Origin: Haloquadratum walsbyi J07HQW1
GTDB taxonomy: Archaea; Halobacteriota; Halobacteria; Halobacteriales; Haloferacaceae
Assembly (NCBI GenBank): GCA_000415965.1
Contig: KE356560.1
Location: forward strand, 1,601,164 to 1,665,163
Direction: 5' to 3'
DNA: 64,000 nucleotides
The notes under the pieces were generated by a model. The model searched no databases. It was not told where the DNA came from and saw only the letters and a list, made by a program, of their open reading frames with translations. Positions 48,534-58,248 of this stretch are shown here, in pieces. Within the stretch, counting starts at the first letter, position 1. The number at the start of each line of letters is the position of its first letter. The translations under genes were made by a program, and so were the position numbers.

Positions 48534-49547
48534 ATGTCCACGCTTGATGAATCATCAGTACTTGCCCGCATTCGAGAAACCCGCCTTGGGCAGGTATTCT
48601 TCCCAACCACTGAGCGCGGTCGAAAACGTCGCCGTATCGTTGTGCTGGCGGTCCCGTTTTTTATTCTTGCGACATTTGGTGCCTTTATTCCGCTTGCGAA
48701 GATGTTCCGAATCAGTGTCTCCGAGGAATTCCTGTATGCTGTTCAGGGATGGACGATTGAGCCGTATCGTCGGTTATTTGCCTCGATTGCTGCATTTATT
48801 CCAGTTATTGGGACTGAACTCTCGGGTATAATCGCGAGTGGAACAGAAGCCGTTGATGATGTCTATGGAGAGACTATCTGGAATTCGCTGTGGTTTTCAG
48901 CAATCACCACCGTTTCAAGCGTTCTGCTCGGTATTGCACTTGCGCATGGGCTTGAGAAGTATGAACTCCCACGTAAAGACTTACTTATTACACTTATTTC
49001 GTTTCCAATCAGTCTCCCTGGGATTGTCGCTGCGTTTATGATGATCGTTCTTTTCGGTCAGACTGGGTTTCTAACGAACTTCTTTGCTATTTTAACAGGG
49101 GCAGAACCACTCAATATTCAACTCACCGGACAGCCCTCTGGGACAGTACTTGCGATTACTGGTCTTTTCTTTGGCTATCTTTATTCGATGATCCCCCGGG
49201 CAACGTTGTTGTTGCGTGGAACATACGCTGAGGTCAATACTGACGCTGAGGAGGCCGCCAGAGCACTTGGTGCAACTCCAATACAAACATTTCGATACGT
49301 TACCCTTCCACAGATTCGTCCAGGCATTGTGGGTGCATGCATCTTGACGTTCCGGACGGCACTTGCCATCTTTGGCACTGTGTTGGTTCTGAAGTCACTT
49401 TCAGTTGTCACGTTCCGGTTTGATCAGCTTGTCAAGGTTGGATATGAATTGAATATCGCCTCAGCACTCGCTGGGGTCTTCTTTATCTTCACCGTGTTAT
49501 TTACTTTCCTTGGTCTTCGCTACACGAGCGCGGAGGTAGCACAATGA
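48534..49547 (+). CDS. ABC transporter permease, first subunit
   Basis: The 337-residue membrane protein has six to seven spans, the first near residues 36-55 (VVLAVPFFILATFGAFIPLA). The permease EAA loop is EEAARALGATPIQTFRYVTL followed by PQIRPGI, where it docks onto the ATPase. A gap of five bases separates it from the lipoprotein stop, and its stop overlaps the next gene by four bases. Confidence 0.88.
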   Translation: MSTLDESSVLARIRETRLGQVFFPTTERGRKRRRIVVLAVPFFILATFGAFIPLAKMFRISVSEEFLYAVQGWTIEPYRRLFASIAAFIPVIGTELSGIIASGTEAVDDVYGETIWNSLWFSAITTVSSVLLGIALAHGLEKYELPRKDLLITLISFPISLPGIVAAFMMIVLFGQTGFLTNFFAILTGAEPLNIQLTGQPSGTVLAITGLFFGYLYSMIPRATLLLRGTYAEVNTDAEEAARALGATPIQTFRYVTLPQIRPGIVGACILTFRTALAIFGTVLVLKSLSVVTFRFDQLVKVGYELNIASALAGVFFIFTVLFTFLGLRYTSAEVAQ

Positions 49548-50560
49548 GCACTCCAGAGTCTGATTCAAATACAAATAGCTCACAGGCAATCACCGGCACA
49601 GTGCCCGAGCGTGAGCCTGGGCAACTCGGTCGACTTTCTGCAATCTATGGTCGAAAGTTGATTACGGTACTTATTTTTGTTACTGTTGGGTTTCTTATCG
49701 GTCCGGTATTGATCACCTTCGTTGCATCGTTCTTCCAGAACTGGACTGGCATCCTTCCAAGTGGTGGTTTTACCGTACAAAACTGGGCGCAAGCACTCGG
49801 AATCGGTGCTGAAAGCATTGGCGCTCAACGAGGACTTGGTGGATTCTGGACGTTTGTCGCCCCGGATATCCTGTTTGTTTTTCAGCTCCCAGGGATTGCA
49901 GATATCACAGTCTCATTTCCCTTTGATATACGCATCCCAACGCCAATCCCGGTCGCATTAGGATTCAGTGTCTTACTCGCCCTGCTTGGCGTTGTCATTA
50001 ATTTACTCGTCGGTGTTCCGATTGCATATGCAGTCACTCGGTATGAATTCCCTGGTCGACGGCTGGTAAACACGTTTGCTGTCTTACCGATTGTTCCTGG
50101 AATTATCCTTGGGATTGCCTTTCTGAAGACATATCCTGGTCTCCCAAGTGTTATTGCACTTGTCTTAGGATATTCGCTATTGAAGATTCCATATATGGTG
50201 CTTGCTGTTCAGTCATCATTTGAGTCGATGGATCTGCGAAGCATGGAAGAAAGCGCTCGTTCGCTTGGAGCCTCCTGGACAACCACCTTCTTACGAGTCA
50301 TCATTCCAGGAGCAAAACAGGGCATTATTTCAGGGTCAATCATCTGCTGGACGCTCGCAGCTGCGGAGTTTAATTTCTCATATGTGGTATACTCCAGTGG
50401 TCCACGACCATTCTCATTGTTCTTGTTCGAGAATATTTCGAATAATCCGTTTTTGCGGGCTGCGGCTGCGATCTCAATTTACTTCGTGATTGTCGCTGCG
50501 GTGACAGCACTGTTGAATTATATCGGTGAAAGCGGCTTTTCAGTTGGAGGTGTCAGATAA
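49544..50560 (+). CDS. ABC transporter permease, second subunit
   Basis: The 338-residue partner permease starts with an acidic tail, then spans such as LITVLIFVTVGFLIGPVLIT and VALGFSVLLALLGVVINLLV. Its EAA-like docking loop is MEESARSLGASWTTTFLRVI followed by IPGAKQGIISG. The pairing of two different permeases matches the thiamine/iron/polyamine class of importers. It is followed immediately by the ATPase gene. Confidence 0.88.
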   Translation: MSTPESDSNTNSSQAITGTVPEREPGQLGRLSAIYGRKLITVLIFVTVGFLIGPVLITFVASFFQNWTGILPSGGFTVQNWAQALGIGAESIGAQRGLGGFWTFVAPDILFVFQLPGIADITVSFPFDIRIPTPIPVALGFSVLLALLGVVINLLVGVPIAYAVTRYEFPGRRLVNTFAVLPIVPGIILGIAFLKTYPGLPSVIALVLGYSLLKIPYMVLAVQSSFESMDLRSMEESARSLGASWTTTFLRVIIPGAKQGIISGSIICWTLAAAEFNFSYVVYSSGPRPFSLFLFENISNNPFLRAAAAISIYFVIVAAVTALLNYIGESGFSVGGVR

Positions 50561-51580
50561 ATGGCTGAACGTGTCACGATTGATAATATTACGAAACAAT
50601 TTAATGAAACGGTTGCTGTGGATACTGTCTCATTAACTGTCGAACCAGGAGAGACAATTGGACTCGTTGGTCCTTCCGGGTGTGGCAAGACAACGACGCT
50701 TCGAACGGTTGCAGGATTTGAAACACCGAATGCAGGTCGTATCTTATTCGACGGTGAAGAGGTAACACACGTTCCACCCGAGCAACGCAACGTTGGATTA
50801 GTCTTTCAGTCGTACGCGCTGTTCAATAATATGACCGTTCAAGAAAACGTTGAATTTGGCTTGAAAATGCGAGATATGCCGAAAGAACAGCGTGCTGAGC
50901 GAGCAGCAGAGCTGCTCACGCTACTCGATATCGGTGAGATGGGGAATCGTGACCCAACAACACTCTCAGGTGGGCAACAACAGCGCGTTGGTCTCGCTCG
51001 GGCGCTGGCGATTGAACCCCGTGTTCTGTTACTTGATGAGCCAATGACTGGCTTAGACGCCAAACTCAAAACGCGATTACAACAGGAGATTGGCTCATTA
51101 CTCGATGAGATCGATGTCACCTCATTATATGTGACCCATGACCAAAGCGAGGCAATGGTGATGTGTGATCGGATTGCCGTGATGAATGACGGGCATATTG
51201 AGCAGATCGGAACACCGGCTGAGATCTATGAAGCTCCAGCAAACAACTTTGTTGCAGACTTCGTTGGGACTTCAAATCGACTGGATGCAACGGTTCGTAA
51301 TGGAACGCTTGATTTGGGTCATGCAACCGTCACAGCACCGGCAAACGCCCCCGATGGGAATGTGACTGTCGTTGCTCGCCCAGAGGCATTTACCCTTGAT
51401 GAGGGACCGATTGAGGCGACAATCGAGGATCGGTTTTATCTTGGCGAGCATGTGCGGATGACAGCACGCACACCGGATAATCATGAACTGACACTTCGGT
51501 TTGACCCAACTCACGCCCCTGATTCCCGACATGTGACGCTCTCGCTTGACACTGACCGCGTGCACATACTCAGAAACTAA
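50561..51580 (+). CDS. ABC transporter ATPase
   Basis: The 339-residue protein powers the importer. The ATPase core has Walker A LVGPSGCGKTTTLRTVAGFE (about residue 35), the Q loop in LVFQSYALFNNMTVQEN, the signature LSGGQQQRVGLARALAIEPR, Walker B LLLDEPMTGLD and the H loop in LYVTHDQSEAMVMCDRI. A C-terminal TOBE-type domain (from about residue 240) fits the polyamine/iron/thiamine subclass. Its ATG is the first base after the permease stop. Confidence 0.92.
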   Translation: MAERVTIDNITKQFNETVAVDTVSLTVEPGETIGLVGPSGCGKTTTLRTVAGFETPNAGRILFDGEEVTHVPPEQRNVGLVFQSYALFNNMTVQENVEFGLKMRDMPKEQRAERAAELLTLLDIGEMGNRDPTTLSGGQQQRVGLARALAIEPRVLLLDEPMTGLDAKLKTRLQQEIGSLLDEIDVTSLYVTHDQSEAMVMCDRIAVMNDGHIEQIGTPAEIYEAPANNFVADFVGTSNRLDATVRNGTLDLGHATVTAPANAPDGNVTVVARPEAFTLDEGPIEATIEDRFYLGEHVRMTARTPDNHELTLRFDPTHAPDSRHVTLSLDTDRVHILRN

Positions 51581-51727
51581 CCGGCATGGACAGGGTTTTG
51601 TCTGAATTGAACCATACATGTGGTAAAGTCAGTCCGGATAGTTTATCGACGAGATTGATATCTTGAACACAGTATCTCATTACTGTCGACCGACACTCAT
51701 TGTATCCTGCATATCTTACTGAAATGT

Positions 51728-52039
51728 ATGTCGACGACCTGTGCACTCTGTCGTCGCATCATCCCCGATGAGCGTCTACAGGATCCACAAGCTGTCCAAG
51801 AACACCACCTTCGACCTGAAGAACGGGCGGAGAGTCCAACTGTGATGGTGTGTCGACCGTGTCATAAACAGATTCACGCACTGTTCACGAATGATGAACT
51901 CAGATCAGAGTATGATACCATTAACGCACTCCGCTCAGCCTCGCGGCTCGCGGAATATCTCTCATGGATTCGTGGAACAAATCGTCTTGATATCAATGTT
52001 GAGACAAGTAATCACGTCCGCCAACAACAGAACAGATGA
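51728..52039 (+). CDS. HNH-type zinc protein
   Basis: The 103-residue product has CALCRRIIP at residues 5-8 and CRPCHKQIHALF near residue 43, with EHHLRPEERAES between them. This is a compact HNH endonuclease core with a structural zinc site. The helical tail has NDELRSEYDTINALRSASRL. Relatives are annotated as HNH or restriction-like nucleases; activity is not proven. It lies after the ABC operon with a 148-base gap. Confidence 0.7.
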   Translation: MSTTCALCRRIIPDERLQDPQAVQEHHLRPEERAESPTVMVCRPCHKQIHALFTNDELRSEYDTINALRSASRLAEYLSWIRGTNRLDINVETSNHVRQQQNR

Positions 52040-52348
52040 AGTGAAGCTGAGAAAAGATAGTGTTATGACCGATAATAAATCCAGTCGTCGGATAACCAAA
52101 CGAGATGGAAGTTTCAATTGTGGTGCGATTGTTACTTATCAATAATGTGATTAGTATCACACAGTTCGACCGAGTTGGGCAGTGTGGTGCCCGTGTCGGC
52201 TAGCACCCAGTCCTCAGTGCTTTGGTTTCGATATGGTTCTCTGCCTCTTAGTGGTGATTTCAGGTAAGATTCTCTAAAACTGTGCTTTCACCCGAAGCCG
52301 GCGTCAGACTCCACACAAAGAGCTGACTATGAGCACCGATGCGTATAT
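52040..52348. other. Spacer without a gene
   Basis: No supported frame. The Fic-like remnant begins at its right end. Confidence 0.5.
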
Positions 52349-52565
52349 TCAGTAGGGTTCAACAATTTCGAGTACATCACGAGCCTGAGACTATCGATAG
52401 CGCTGCATGCCCGTCATCCCGATGACGATTTCAGTATCTTCGAGACGGGTCATCACGTCATTCACGCCCGCCCCTGTGCGATCGAGAGACTCGGCAGCTA
52501 CTTTGATTGGTACCGACGGCTGCTCAAACAAATACTCAACGAGTTCATTGAGGACAACGCATCCA
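52349..52565 (-). pseudogene. C-terminal remnant of a Fic-family-like protein
   Basis: The minus-strand reading contains NELVEYLFEQPSVPIKVAAE, SLDRTGAGVNDVMTRLEDTE and IVIGMTGMQRYR. After an in-frame TAG it reads SQARDVLEIVEPY to a TGA at 52349. This resembles the winged-helix tail found at the end of Fic/DOC AMP-transferases. The catalytic HPFxxGN part is absent. Upstream in the same frame a hydrophobic segment (VWIIMILSLILILIFY) is unrelated and may be chance. Confidence 0.5.
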
Positions 52566-52800
52566 GAAACGGAGACGTGACACAGGTGTCCAATGTCGGG
52601 TTCGTTGCGTTCGGTATAAAAGATCAGAATAAGGATTAAACTCAGAATCATGATGATCCAAACAGAGAGTATGCCAACGCGGTCACATAACGAAATCGTA
52701 TTATCACCGACTGACAGTGACAGTAGTACGCACGAAGGATAATTAATCATAACACATGCACGAACCTCAATACTATTCGTCAATATCATAGGAACGAATA

Positions 52801-54858
52801 ATGACAAGAGACACTGAACCGCGGGTTGGCATCGATATCGGCGGGACGTTCACTGATCTCGTCGTGATTAATAATGGGACGGTAACTGTCACAAAGACAC
52901 CATCGACAGACGCCCAAGAACGTGGCGTACTGAGCGGACTGAATCAATTAACCGAGTCAATATCACTGTCAATATCAGACATTGGATTTGTTGCACATGG
53001 GACAACTGTTGCGACGAATGCTGTCTTAGAGGAAGCGTGGGCTGACACTGCGCTTATTACAACTGATGGATTCCGAGATGCACTTGCGATTGGCCGACAG
53101 GCACGTCCAGATATCTATGACTTCCAGACTGAGAAGCCAACTCCAATCGTTCCTCGACAACGTCGTTTCAGTGTCCCGGAGCGAATAACAGCCCAGGGTA
53201 CAATCGATACGCCACTTGATGAGGATGCGGTTGAAACACTCGCAAAAAAACTCAAAAACGCAGATATCGATAGCGTTGCGATTAGTCTCTTATTCGCGTA
53301 TGAAAACCAAGTCCATGAAACCCGTATTAAGGAGATATTAACCGAGCATAATGTTGATGTGAGCTATTCATTATCGAGTGATGTTCTCCCAGAAATCCGC
53401 GAATACGAGCGCACATTGACAACAGCGCTGAATGCAGCATTGAAACCGGTCATGGACCGCTATATCGGTAATCTTGAAACAGAGCTGACACGTGCTGGTG
53501 TCACAACAGATCTCAATATTATGCAGTCAAACGGAGGAATTATCACTGCGACCGCCGCGCGAGATACCCCGGTAAATACACTTCTGTCCGGACCAGCAGC
53601 GGGCGTCCAGGGAGCGACGTACATTGCTGAATTATGTGGTATCTCAGACGTTATTACGATGGATATGGGGGGAACATCGTGTGATGTCTCATTAGTCCGC
53701 AATGGCACGCCAACGATTTCACGCGATGTGACCGTCGGTGAGTACCCCGTACACACACAGATGATTGATATCCATACTGTCGGGGCTGGCGGTGGGTCGG
53801 TTGCATGGGTTGATGAAGGCAATGCACTTCGTGTCGGACCGCAGTCAGCAGGCTCGGATCCTGGTCCAATCAGTTACGGTAAAGGGGGCAATCGCCCAAC
53901 GATCACCGATGCACATCTTCTGCTGGGTCGACTTGATCCGTCGTCGTTCCTCAATGATGACGTTACCGTTGATATTGCACAGATTCGTGAAAGATTTGAG
54001 ACGGAACTCGCGGCGCCGCTTGGGATATCGATTGAAACCGCTGCACAGGGCGTCATTGATGTTGCAAATGCAAGCATGCAACGGGCACTTCGAGTCGTCT
54101 CCGTTGAGCGCGGATATGACCCCCGCGAATTCGGACTTGTTGCCTTTGGTGGTGCAGGACCACTCCATGCGACTGCAATCGCCACAGCGCTTGATATTCC
54201 GCAAGTCATTATTCCACAGACTGCAGGCGTCTTATCAGCACTTGGGTTACTCATCAGTGATACAATATATGATTTCAGCAACTCACACGTTCGACAATGG
54301 GATATGGTCTCTCCAACGACGTTATCGACAATGTTCGCAGAGTTCATCTCAGATGGGCGTGCACAGTTGGATGCTGAGGGAATCTCACCCGCTCAGATGA
54401 GCTTCGAACGGTCAGTTGATCTTCGATACGCTGGGCAATCATTTGAGTTGTCTATTTCAGTTCCATCTGGAGAGATTGATACAGAGACACTATCAGTCAT
54501 CGAATCGAGATTTCACAGCGCTCATGAGCGACGATATGGTCACGCCGATAAAACAAAACCGCTTGAACTCGTCACCGTTCGAACGCGCGCTCGCGGAAGC
54601 ACTGCTGAGCCAGATCTCACGATGACCACCCCAGAGACAAACACTGCTGTGAGTGATGCTGTTATCGAGACCCGATCGGTCTGGTTCGATGGTCAACAGC
54701 GCGAAACACCGGTGTATGACCGATCACAACTCCCCCCTGAAAGTACATTCACTGGTCCGGCAATTATCGATGATGCCCAGAGTACAACCGTTGTTCGTCC
54801 AGAGCAGACCGCAGAGGTTGATGCATATGGAAGTCTCATCATCGAAATAAATCCATGA
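52801..54858 (+). CDS. hyuA: Hydantoinase/5-oxoprolinase A subunit
   Basis: The 685-residue subunit belongs to the ATP-dependent hydantoinase/oxoprolinase family, which opens cyclic amides such as hydantoins or 5-oxoproline. The N-terminal phosphate-binding motif GIDIGGTFTDLVV is intact, followed by FVAHGTTVATNAVLEE, the actin-like GGIITATAA and LLSGPAAGVQGATYIAEL, then ITMDMGGTSCDVSLV and VGAGGGSVAWVDEG. It pairs with the B subunit 84 bases downstream. The exact substrate is unknown. Confidence 0.9.
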   Translation: MTRDTEPRVGIDIGGTFTDLVVINNGTVTVTKTPSTDAQERGVLSGLNQLTESISLSISDIGFVAHGTTVATNAVLEEAWADTALITTDGFRDALAIGRQARPDIYDFQTEKPTPIVPRQRRFSVPERITAQGTIDTPLDEDAVETLAKKLKNADIDSVAISLLFAYENQVHETRIKEILTEHNVDVSYSLSSDVLPEIREYERTLTTALNAALKPVMDRYIGNLETELTRAGVTTDLNIMQSNGGIITATAARDTPVNTLLSGPAAGVQGATYIAELCGISDVITMDMGGTSCDVSLVRNGTPTISRDVTVGEYPVHTQMIDIHTVGAGGGSVAWVDEGNALRVGPQSAGSDPGPISYGKGGNRPTITDAHLLLGRLDPSSFLNDDVTVDIAQIRERFETELAAPLGISIETAAQGVIDVANASMQRALRVVSVERGYDPREFGLVAFGGAGPLHATAIATALDIPQVIIPQTAGVLSALGLLISDTIYDFSNSHVRQWDMVSPTTLSTMFAEFISDGRAQLDAEGISPAQMSFERSVDLRYAGQSFELSISVPSGEIDTETLSVIESRFHSAHERRYGHADKTKPLELVTVRTRARGSTAEPDLTMTTPETNTAVSDAVIETRSVWFDGQQRETPVYDRSQLPPESTFTGPAIIDDAQSTTVVRPEQTAEVDAYGSLIIEINP

Positions 54859-54942
54859 ACTATATGCGAGGGCTCATCCGGTACTCCCATCAGATTCGGG
54901 TGACAGTAATATAGGGTGAGAATAATAACTTCAGAAACAGAT

Positions 54943-56799
54943 ATGAACACCAACGCAAACGCCGACAGTAACGATAATAACAACACCAACATAGAGACTG
55001 ATGATGACGTTGACCCGATTACACTTGAGGTAACACGCAACGCAGCAGCGGCTGTGTGCGAGGAAATGAATGCAACACTTATTCGAACGAGTTATTCTCC
55101 AAATATCAAAGAGCGACAGGATTGCTCGTGTGCATTGTTTGACCGTGATGCGCAAATGATTGCACAGGCAGAGACAATTCCCGTGCATCTTGGCGCAATG
55201 CCGTTTTCAGTTCGTGCTGCAATCGAGCAATTCCCACCATCTGAACTGAATCCAGGTGATGCTATTGCGGTCAATGATCCCTTTGCGGGGGGTGCTCATC
55301 TTCCGGATCTCACACTTATCAGCCCAATATACAGTGATACGAACACCGAGACAGATCCAGATACTGATAACAGCGATGAGCTGATCGGATTCGCGGCAAA
55401 TCGGGCACATCATGCCGACATTGGCGGTGCGTACGCTGGGAGTGTTGCCGCAGAGTCAACAGAAATCTATCAGGAAGGGCTTCGAATCCCTCCGGTAAAA
55501 CTATTTGAAGCGGGTGAGCAGAATACGGATGTATTTGAGCTTATTTTAACGAATGTCAGAACGCCTGATGAGCGACAGGGAGACCTTCGTGCCCAAAAAG
55601 CAGCAAACGAAACAGGTCGACGACGATTTCAGGAACTTGCCAATCGGTATGACTTTGATACATTCTTCGCAGCGACTGACGCAATCAAAAACTACTCTGA
55701 GCGTCGAATGCGCACCGAGATTGAGTCGCTACCGGATGGCGAATACTCGTTTTCCGACGTGCTTGACAGTGATGGGGCTGGGAATAAAGCGATTACAATT
55801 ACCGTGACAGTGACCATTGAAGCTGATACGGTACATGTTGACTTTACTGGAACAGCCGAACAGACAGATGGTCCAATTAATGCTGTGCGGGCAGTGACGA
55901 CCTCAGCAACATATTATGCTATTCGCTGTCTCACTGACCCGGATATTCCACCAAATCACGGTTGTTATCGACCCATCACTATTGAGACACCATCTGGAAC
56001 TGTTGTTAATCCCGACCCACCAGCAGCTGTTGTTGGCGGGAATCTTGAGACATCTCAGCGAATTACAGACGTAGTGCTTGGTGCCTTCGGTGAGGTGACA
56101 CCTGAGCGGATTGTTGCTGGGTCACAGGGGACAATGAATAATGTCACCTTTGGTGGGACCGACCCCCGAAACGGAGATCAGTACACCTTCTATGAGACCC
56201 AAGGTGGTGGATTTGGTGGTCGTGCCGGCAAAGATGGGCTTGATGGCGTCCATGTTCATATGTCGAATACATTAAACACGCCTGCGGAAGTGCTTGAAAT
56301 AGCATATCCACTTCGTGTGATGCAGTACTCACTTCGCCCAGACTCAGGCGGCGCTGGCGAGTATCGTGGTGGATTAGGGCTTCGTCGTGATATTCAAATA
56401 CGCGATCATGAGGCAACGTTCAGTTTACTTGCTGATCGGCATGATCATCGCCCATATGGACTCACTGGTGGTAACCCAGGTGACACTGGAGCGGCGATTC
56501 TCAACCTTCCAGATGGTGAGTCAGTTACTCTTGATCAAAAGCTAACACGGACATTACCTGCGGGAAGTATTGTCAGCATCCGGACGCCTGGTGGTGGTGG
56601 ATATGGTGCTCCGACTGATCGTGAAAGAGAGGCAATAACACGTGATCTTGATGCCGGGAAGCTCACGCCAGCGCATGCACGTGACGTCTATGATTATCAC
56701 GGTGACTGTGATTCTGAGAATGCTAAGAGCAATGAAGACACAGATGATGATTCAACGTCAATAGCCGATCCCAATTCGGATTCTAACCCAGTCTCGTGA
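54943..56799 (+). CDS. hyuB: Hydantoinase/5-oxoprolinase B subunit
   Basis: The 618-residue partner has the family's core order: LEVTRNAAAAVCEEMNATLI, RTSYSPNIKERQDCSCALFD, DAIAVNDPFAGGAHLPDLTL, RAHHADIGGAYAGS and FYETQGGGFGGRAGKDG. The late glycine motif is VSIRTPGGGGYG. The C-terminal tail (SDSNPVS) is disordered and Asp/Ser-rich. The ATG at 54943 is used; a GTG at 54916 is a longer option. Confidence 0.9.
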   Translation: MNTNANADSNDNNNTNIETDDDVDPITLEVTRNAAAAVCEEMNATLIRTSYSPNIKERQDCSCALFDRDAQMIAQAETIPVHLGAMPFSVRAAIEQFPPSELNPGDAIAVNDPFAGGAHLPDLTLISPIYSDTNTETDPDTDNSDELIGFAANRAHHADIGGAYAGSVAAESTEIYQEGLRIPPVKLFEAGEQNTDVFELILTNVRTPDERQGDLRAQKAANETGRRRFQELANRYDFDTFFAATDAIKNYSERRMRTEIESLPDGEYSFSDVLDSDGAGNKAITITVTVTIEADTVHVDFTGTAEQTDGPINAVRAVTTSATYYAIRCLTDPDIPPNHGCYRPITIETPSGTVVNPDPPAAVVGGNLETSQRITDVVLGAFGEVTPERIVAGSQGTMNNVTFGGTDPRNGDQYTFYETQGGGFGGRAGKDGLDGVHVHMSNTLNTPAEVLEIAYPLRVMQYSLRPDSGGAGEYRGGLGLRRDIQIRDHEATFSLLADRHDHRPYGLTGGNPGDTGAAILNLPDGESVTLDQKLTRTLPAGSIVSIRTPGGGGYGAPTDREREAITRDLDAGKLTPAHARDVYDYHGDCDSENAKSNEDTDDDSTSIADPNSDSNPVS

Positions 56800-57019
56800 T
56801 GTCCCGATCTCAGTTCTGAAGGAGGGTGTCGAGTTAGTTCGTAGTTTCGGCTGCCGCGAGCTTAACACCTCAGTAATTGCGGTAGATGGTGATGCCGAAA
56901 TCGGCTCTTTGGGGTCGACTTCGAGCATGAAAGAGAGGTGATAGAAGAGGTAGTTTATCTCCGTCGTGCGAATTAAATTGGTCTACGAATACCGGGGCAA
57001 CGAGACAGTTTCACAGTTG
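56800..57019. other. Decayed sequence after hyuB
   Basis: A short plus-strand reading without a start (RIKLVYEYRGNETVSQLAPY) runs to a stop near 57050 and could be the end of an old gene or transposase, but no family is certain. Nothing else is seen. Confidence 0.35.
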
Positions 57020-57160
57020 GCTCCATATCAGTTGTTGGCAATTTAACTTTTGTATCCGAAGCGGAACGCGTCACCGGGCGTTCCAGGTGAACTCAGTCTG
57101 AGTGTGGGTTCGGATAGGAACAGTGGTTATATTGACACCGACTGATATTGATGAATGAAC
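57020..57160 (+). repeat. Copy B of the inverted dispersed repeat (partner at 1.9 kb)
   Basis: The block GAAGCGGAACGCGTCACCGG with the following GCGTTCCAGGTGAACTCAG is the reverse complement of the repeat at about 1900-1966. Similarity fades over about 40 bases on each side. The two copies are in opposite orientation about 55 kb apart. Confidence 0.65.
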
Positions 57161-57499
57161 TGAGACAGATAGATATATACTAAACAGACAGCGATAGCGT
57201 CGATTGCAGGGTTCTCCGAACAACGAGTGGCTCCGTTGCACGTAGCTGTTCGCACCCTCGCTATGGGCGTGGCTAATCATATCGAGGAGCAGCCGTGTAT
57301 CGGAAATTCATGGCTATTCAGTTCGAATGGCATCAAAAAGAGTGTTGGCGTTGTGACGAGCCGCGTATCACCGAGCAAGGCGTGGGTTAAACCGAGCCGG
57401 GTGAACTCGTCACAGAGAAAGAACGCAGCATTGAGATCGTTCCGATGGCGATATAAGAGATAATAATTGTCGCTCCGGCACCCATAGATAGCTCCAGTG

Positions 57500-57998
57500 T
57501 CATGCTTGATTATATGTGGAGCAGGTGCAATCCCACTGAGGCTGTGGATACGCACCGTCACAGCGGCAATTCCCACACCTTTTGATTCCAAAATGGCACA
57601 GATGATAGTGTCGGCGCACTGGTTACGAACTCAGTGTGGCCGAGCGCCCGAAAACTGGCGGTTCGAGTGTCCGCCCACTCTGGAAACAGGGTGTGCCCTC
57701 TGTGGGAACCAAACAACAAGCACCGGGCAAACACCACACAAAGTAACTCCGAGTCCGTGTCCGTCGAAATCTGCCGGACTCACCAAGGCACAAACAACTT
57801 CGGGAGCCCGAACATGATAATGGATAGGAGTACCGGGGGCTGAGATGTGGCACTCCCAAGAGACTGCCCACGACCGGCTCCATACCGATTCGAACGGTGT
57901 GGTGGCTTGGGAGTCTGTCTAAACCTGACATCCTCAACCAACGCAGCGGTGCGGTGCCGTGGGATTCCTCCGCGTGAACGCGGAGGAGGATGTCAAGT
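57500..57998 (+). mobile_element. Degenerate IS200/IS605-like element, copy 2
   Basis: It is homologous to the element at 15245-15850 in inverted orientation. It shares CACAGCCTCAGTGGGATTGC-type blocks, GTGTCGGCGCACTGGTT and a GCCGTGGGATTCCTCCGCG end. The end carries the perfect hairpin CCTCCGCG-TGAA-CGCGGAGG at 57967-57986 and then AGGATGTCAAG. The interior encodes only fragments (CPPTLETGCALCGNQTT), so it cannot move by itself. Confidence 0.6.
57967..57986 (+). repeat. Perfect hairpin at the end of relic copy 2
   Basis: Eight-base arms CCTCCGCG and CGCGGAGG close a four-base TGAA loop just before the AGGATGTCAA terminus. In IS200/IS605 elements the end hairpin is recognised by the transposase, and it also overlaps the guide RNA of TnpB. 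Confidence 0.7.
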
Positions 57999-58248
57999 AG
58001 GGACTAGTTGGATCATCCAGACCCGTCTTGGGCGACCCCCCTCGCTGGTAATGGCTTCTCAACGATTTTTCGTTTTCTGTTTATCTGCTGCGTATGTCTT
58101 GGAGGACGCGGTTATTGAGAGAGGTACTTACCCTGTCTCTTGTGAATGTCCTTAGTTGGTAACCTATCAAGTCTCGACACAGTGAACAAACGTCACATTT
58201 CAGGTTTAGGCTATCCAAAAAATTAACCTGAATATACAAAAATTCTTT

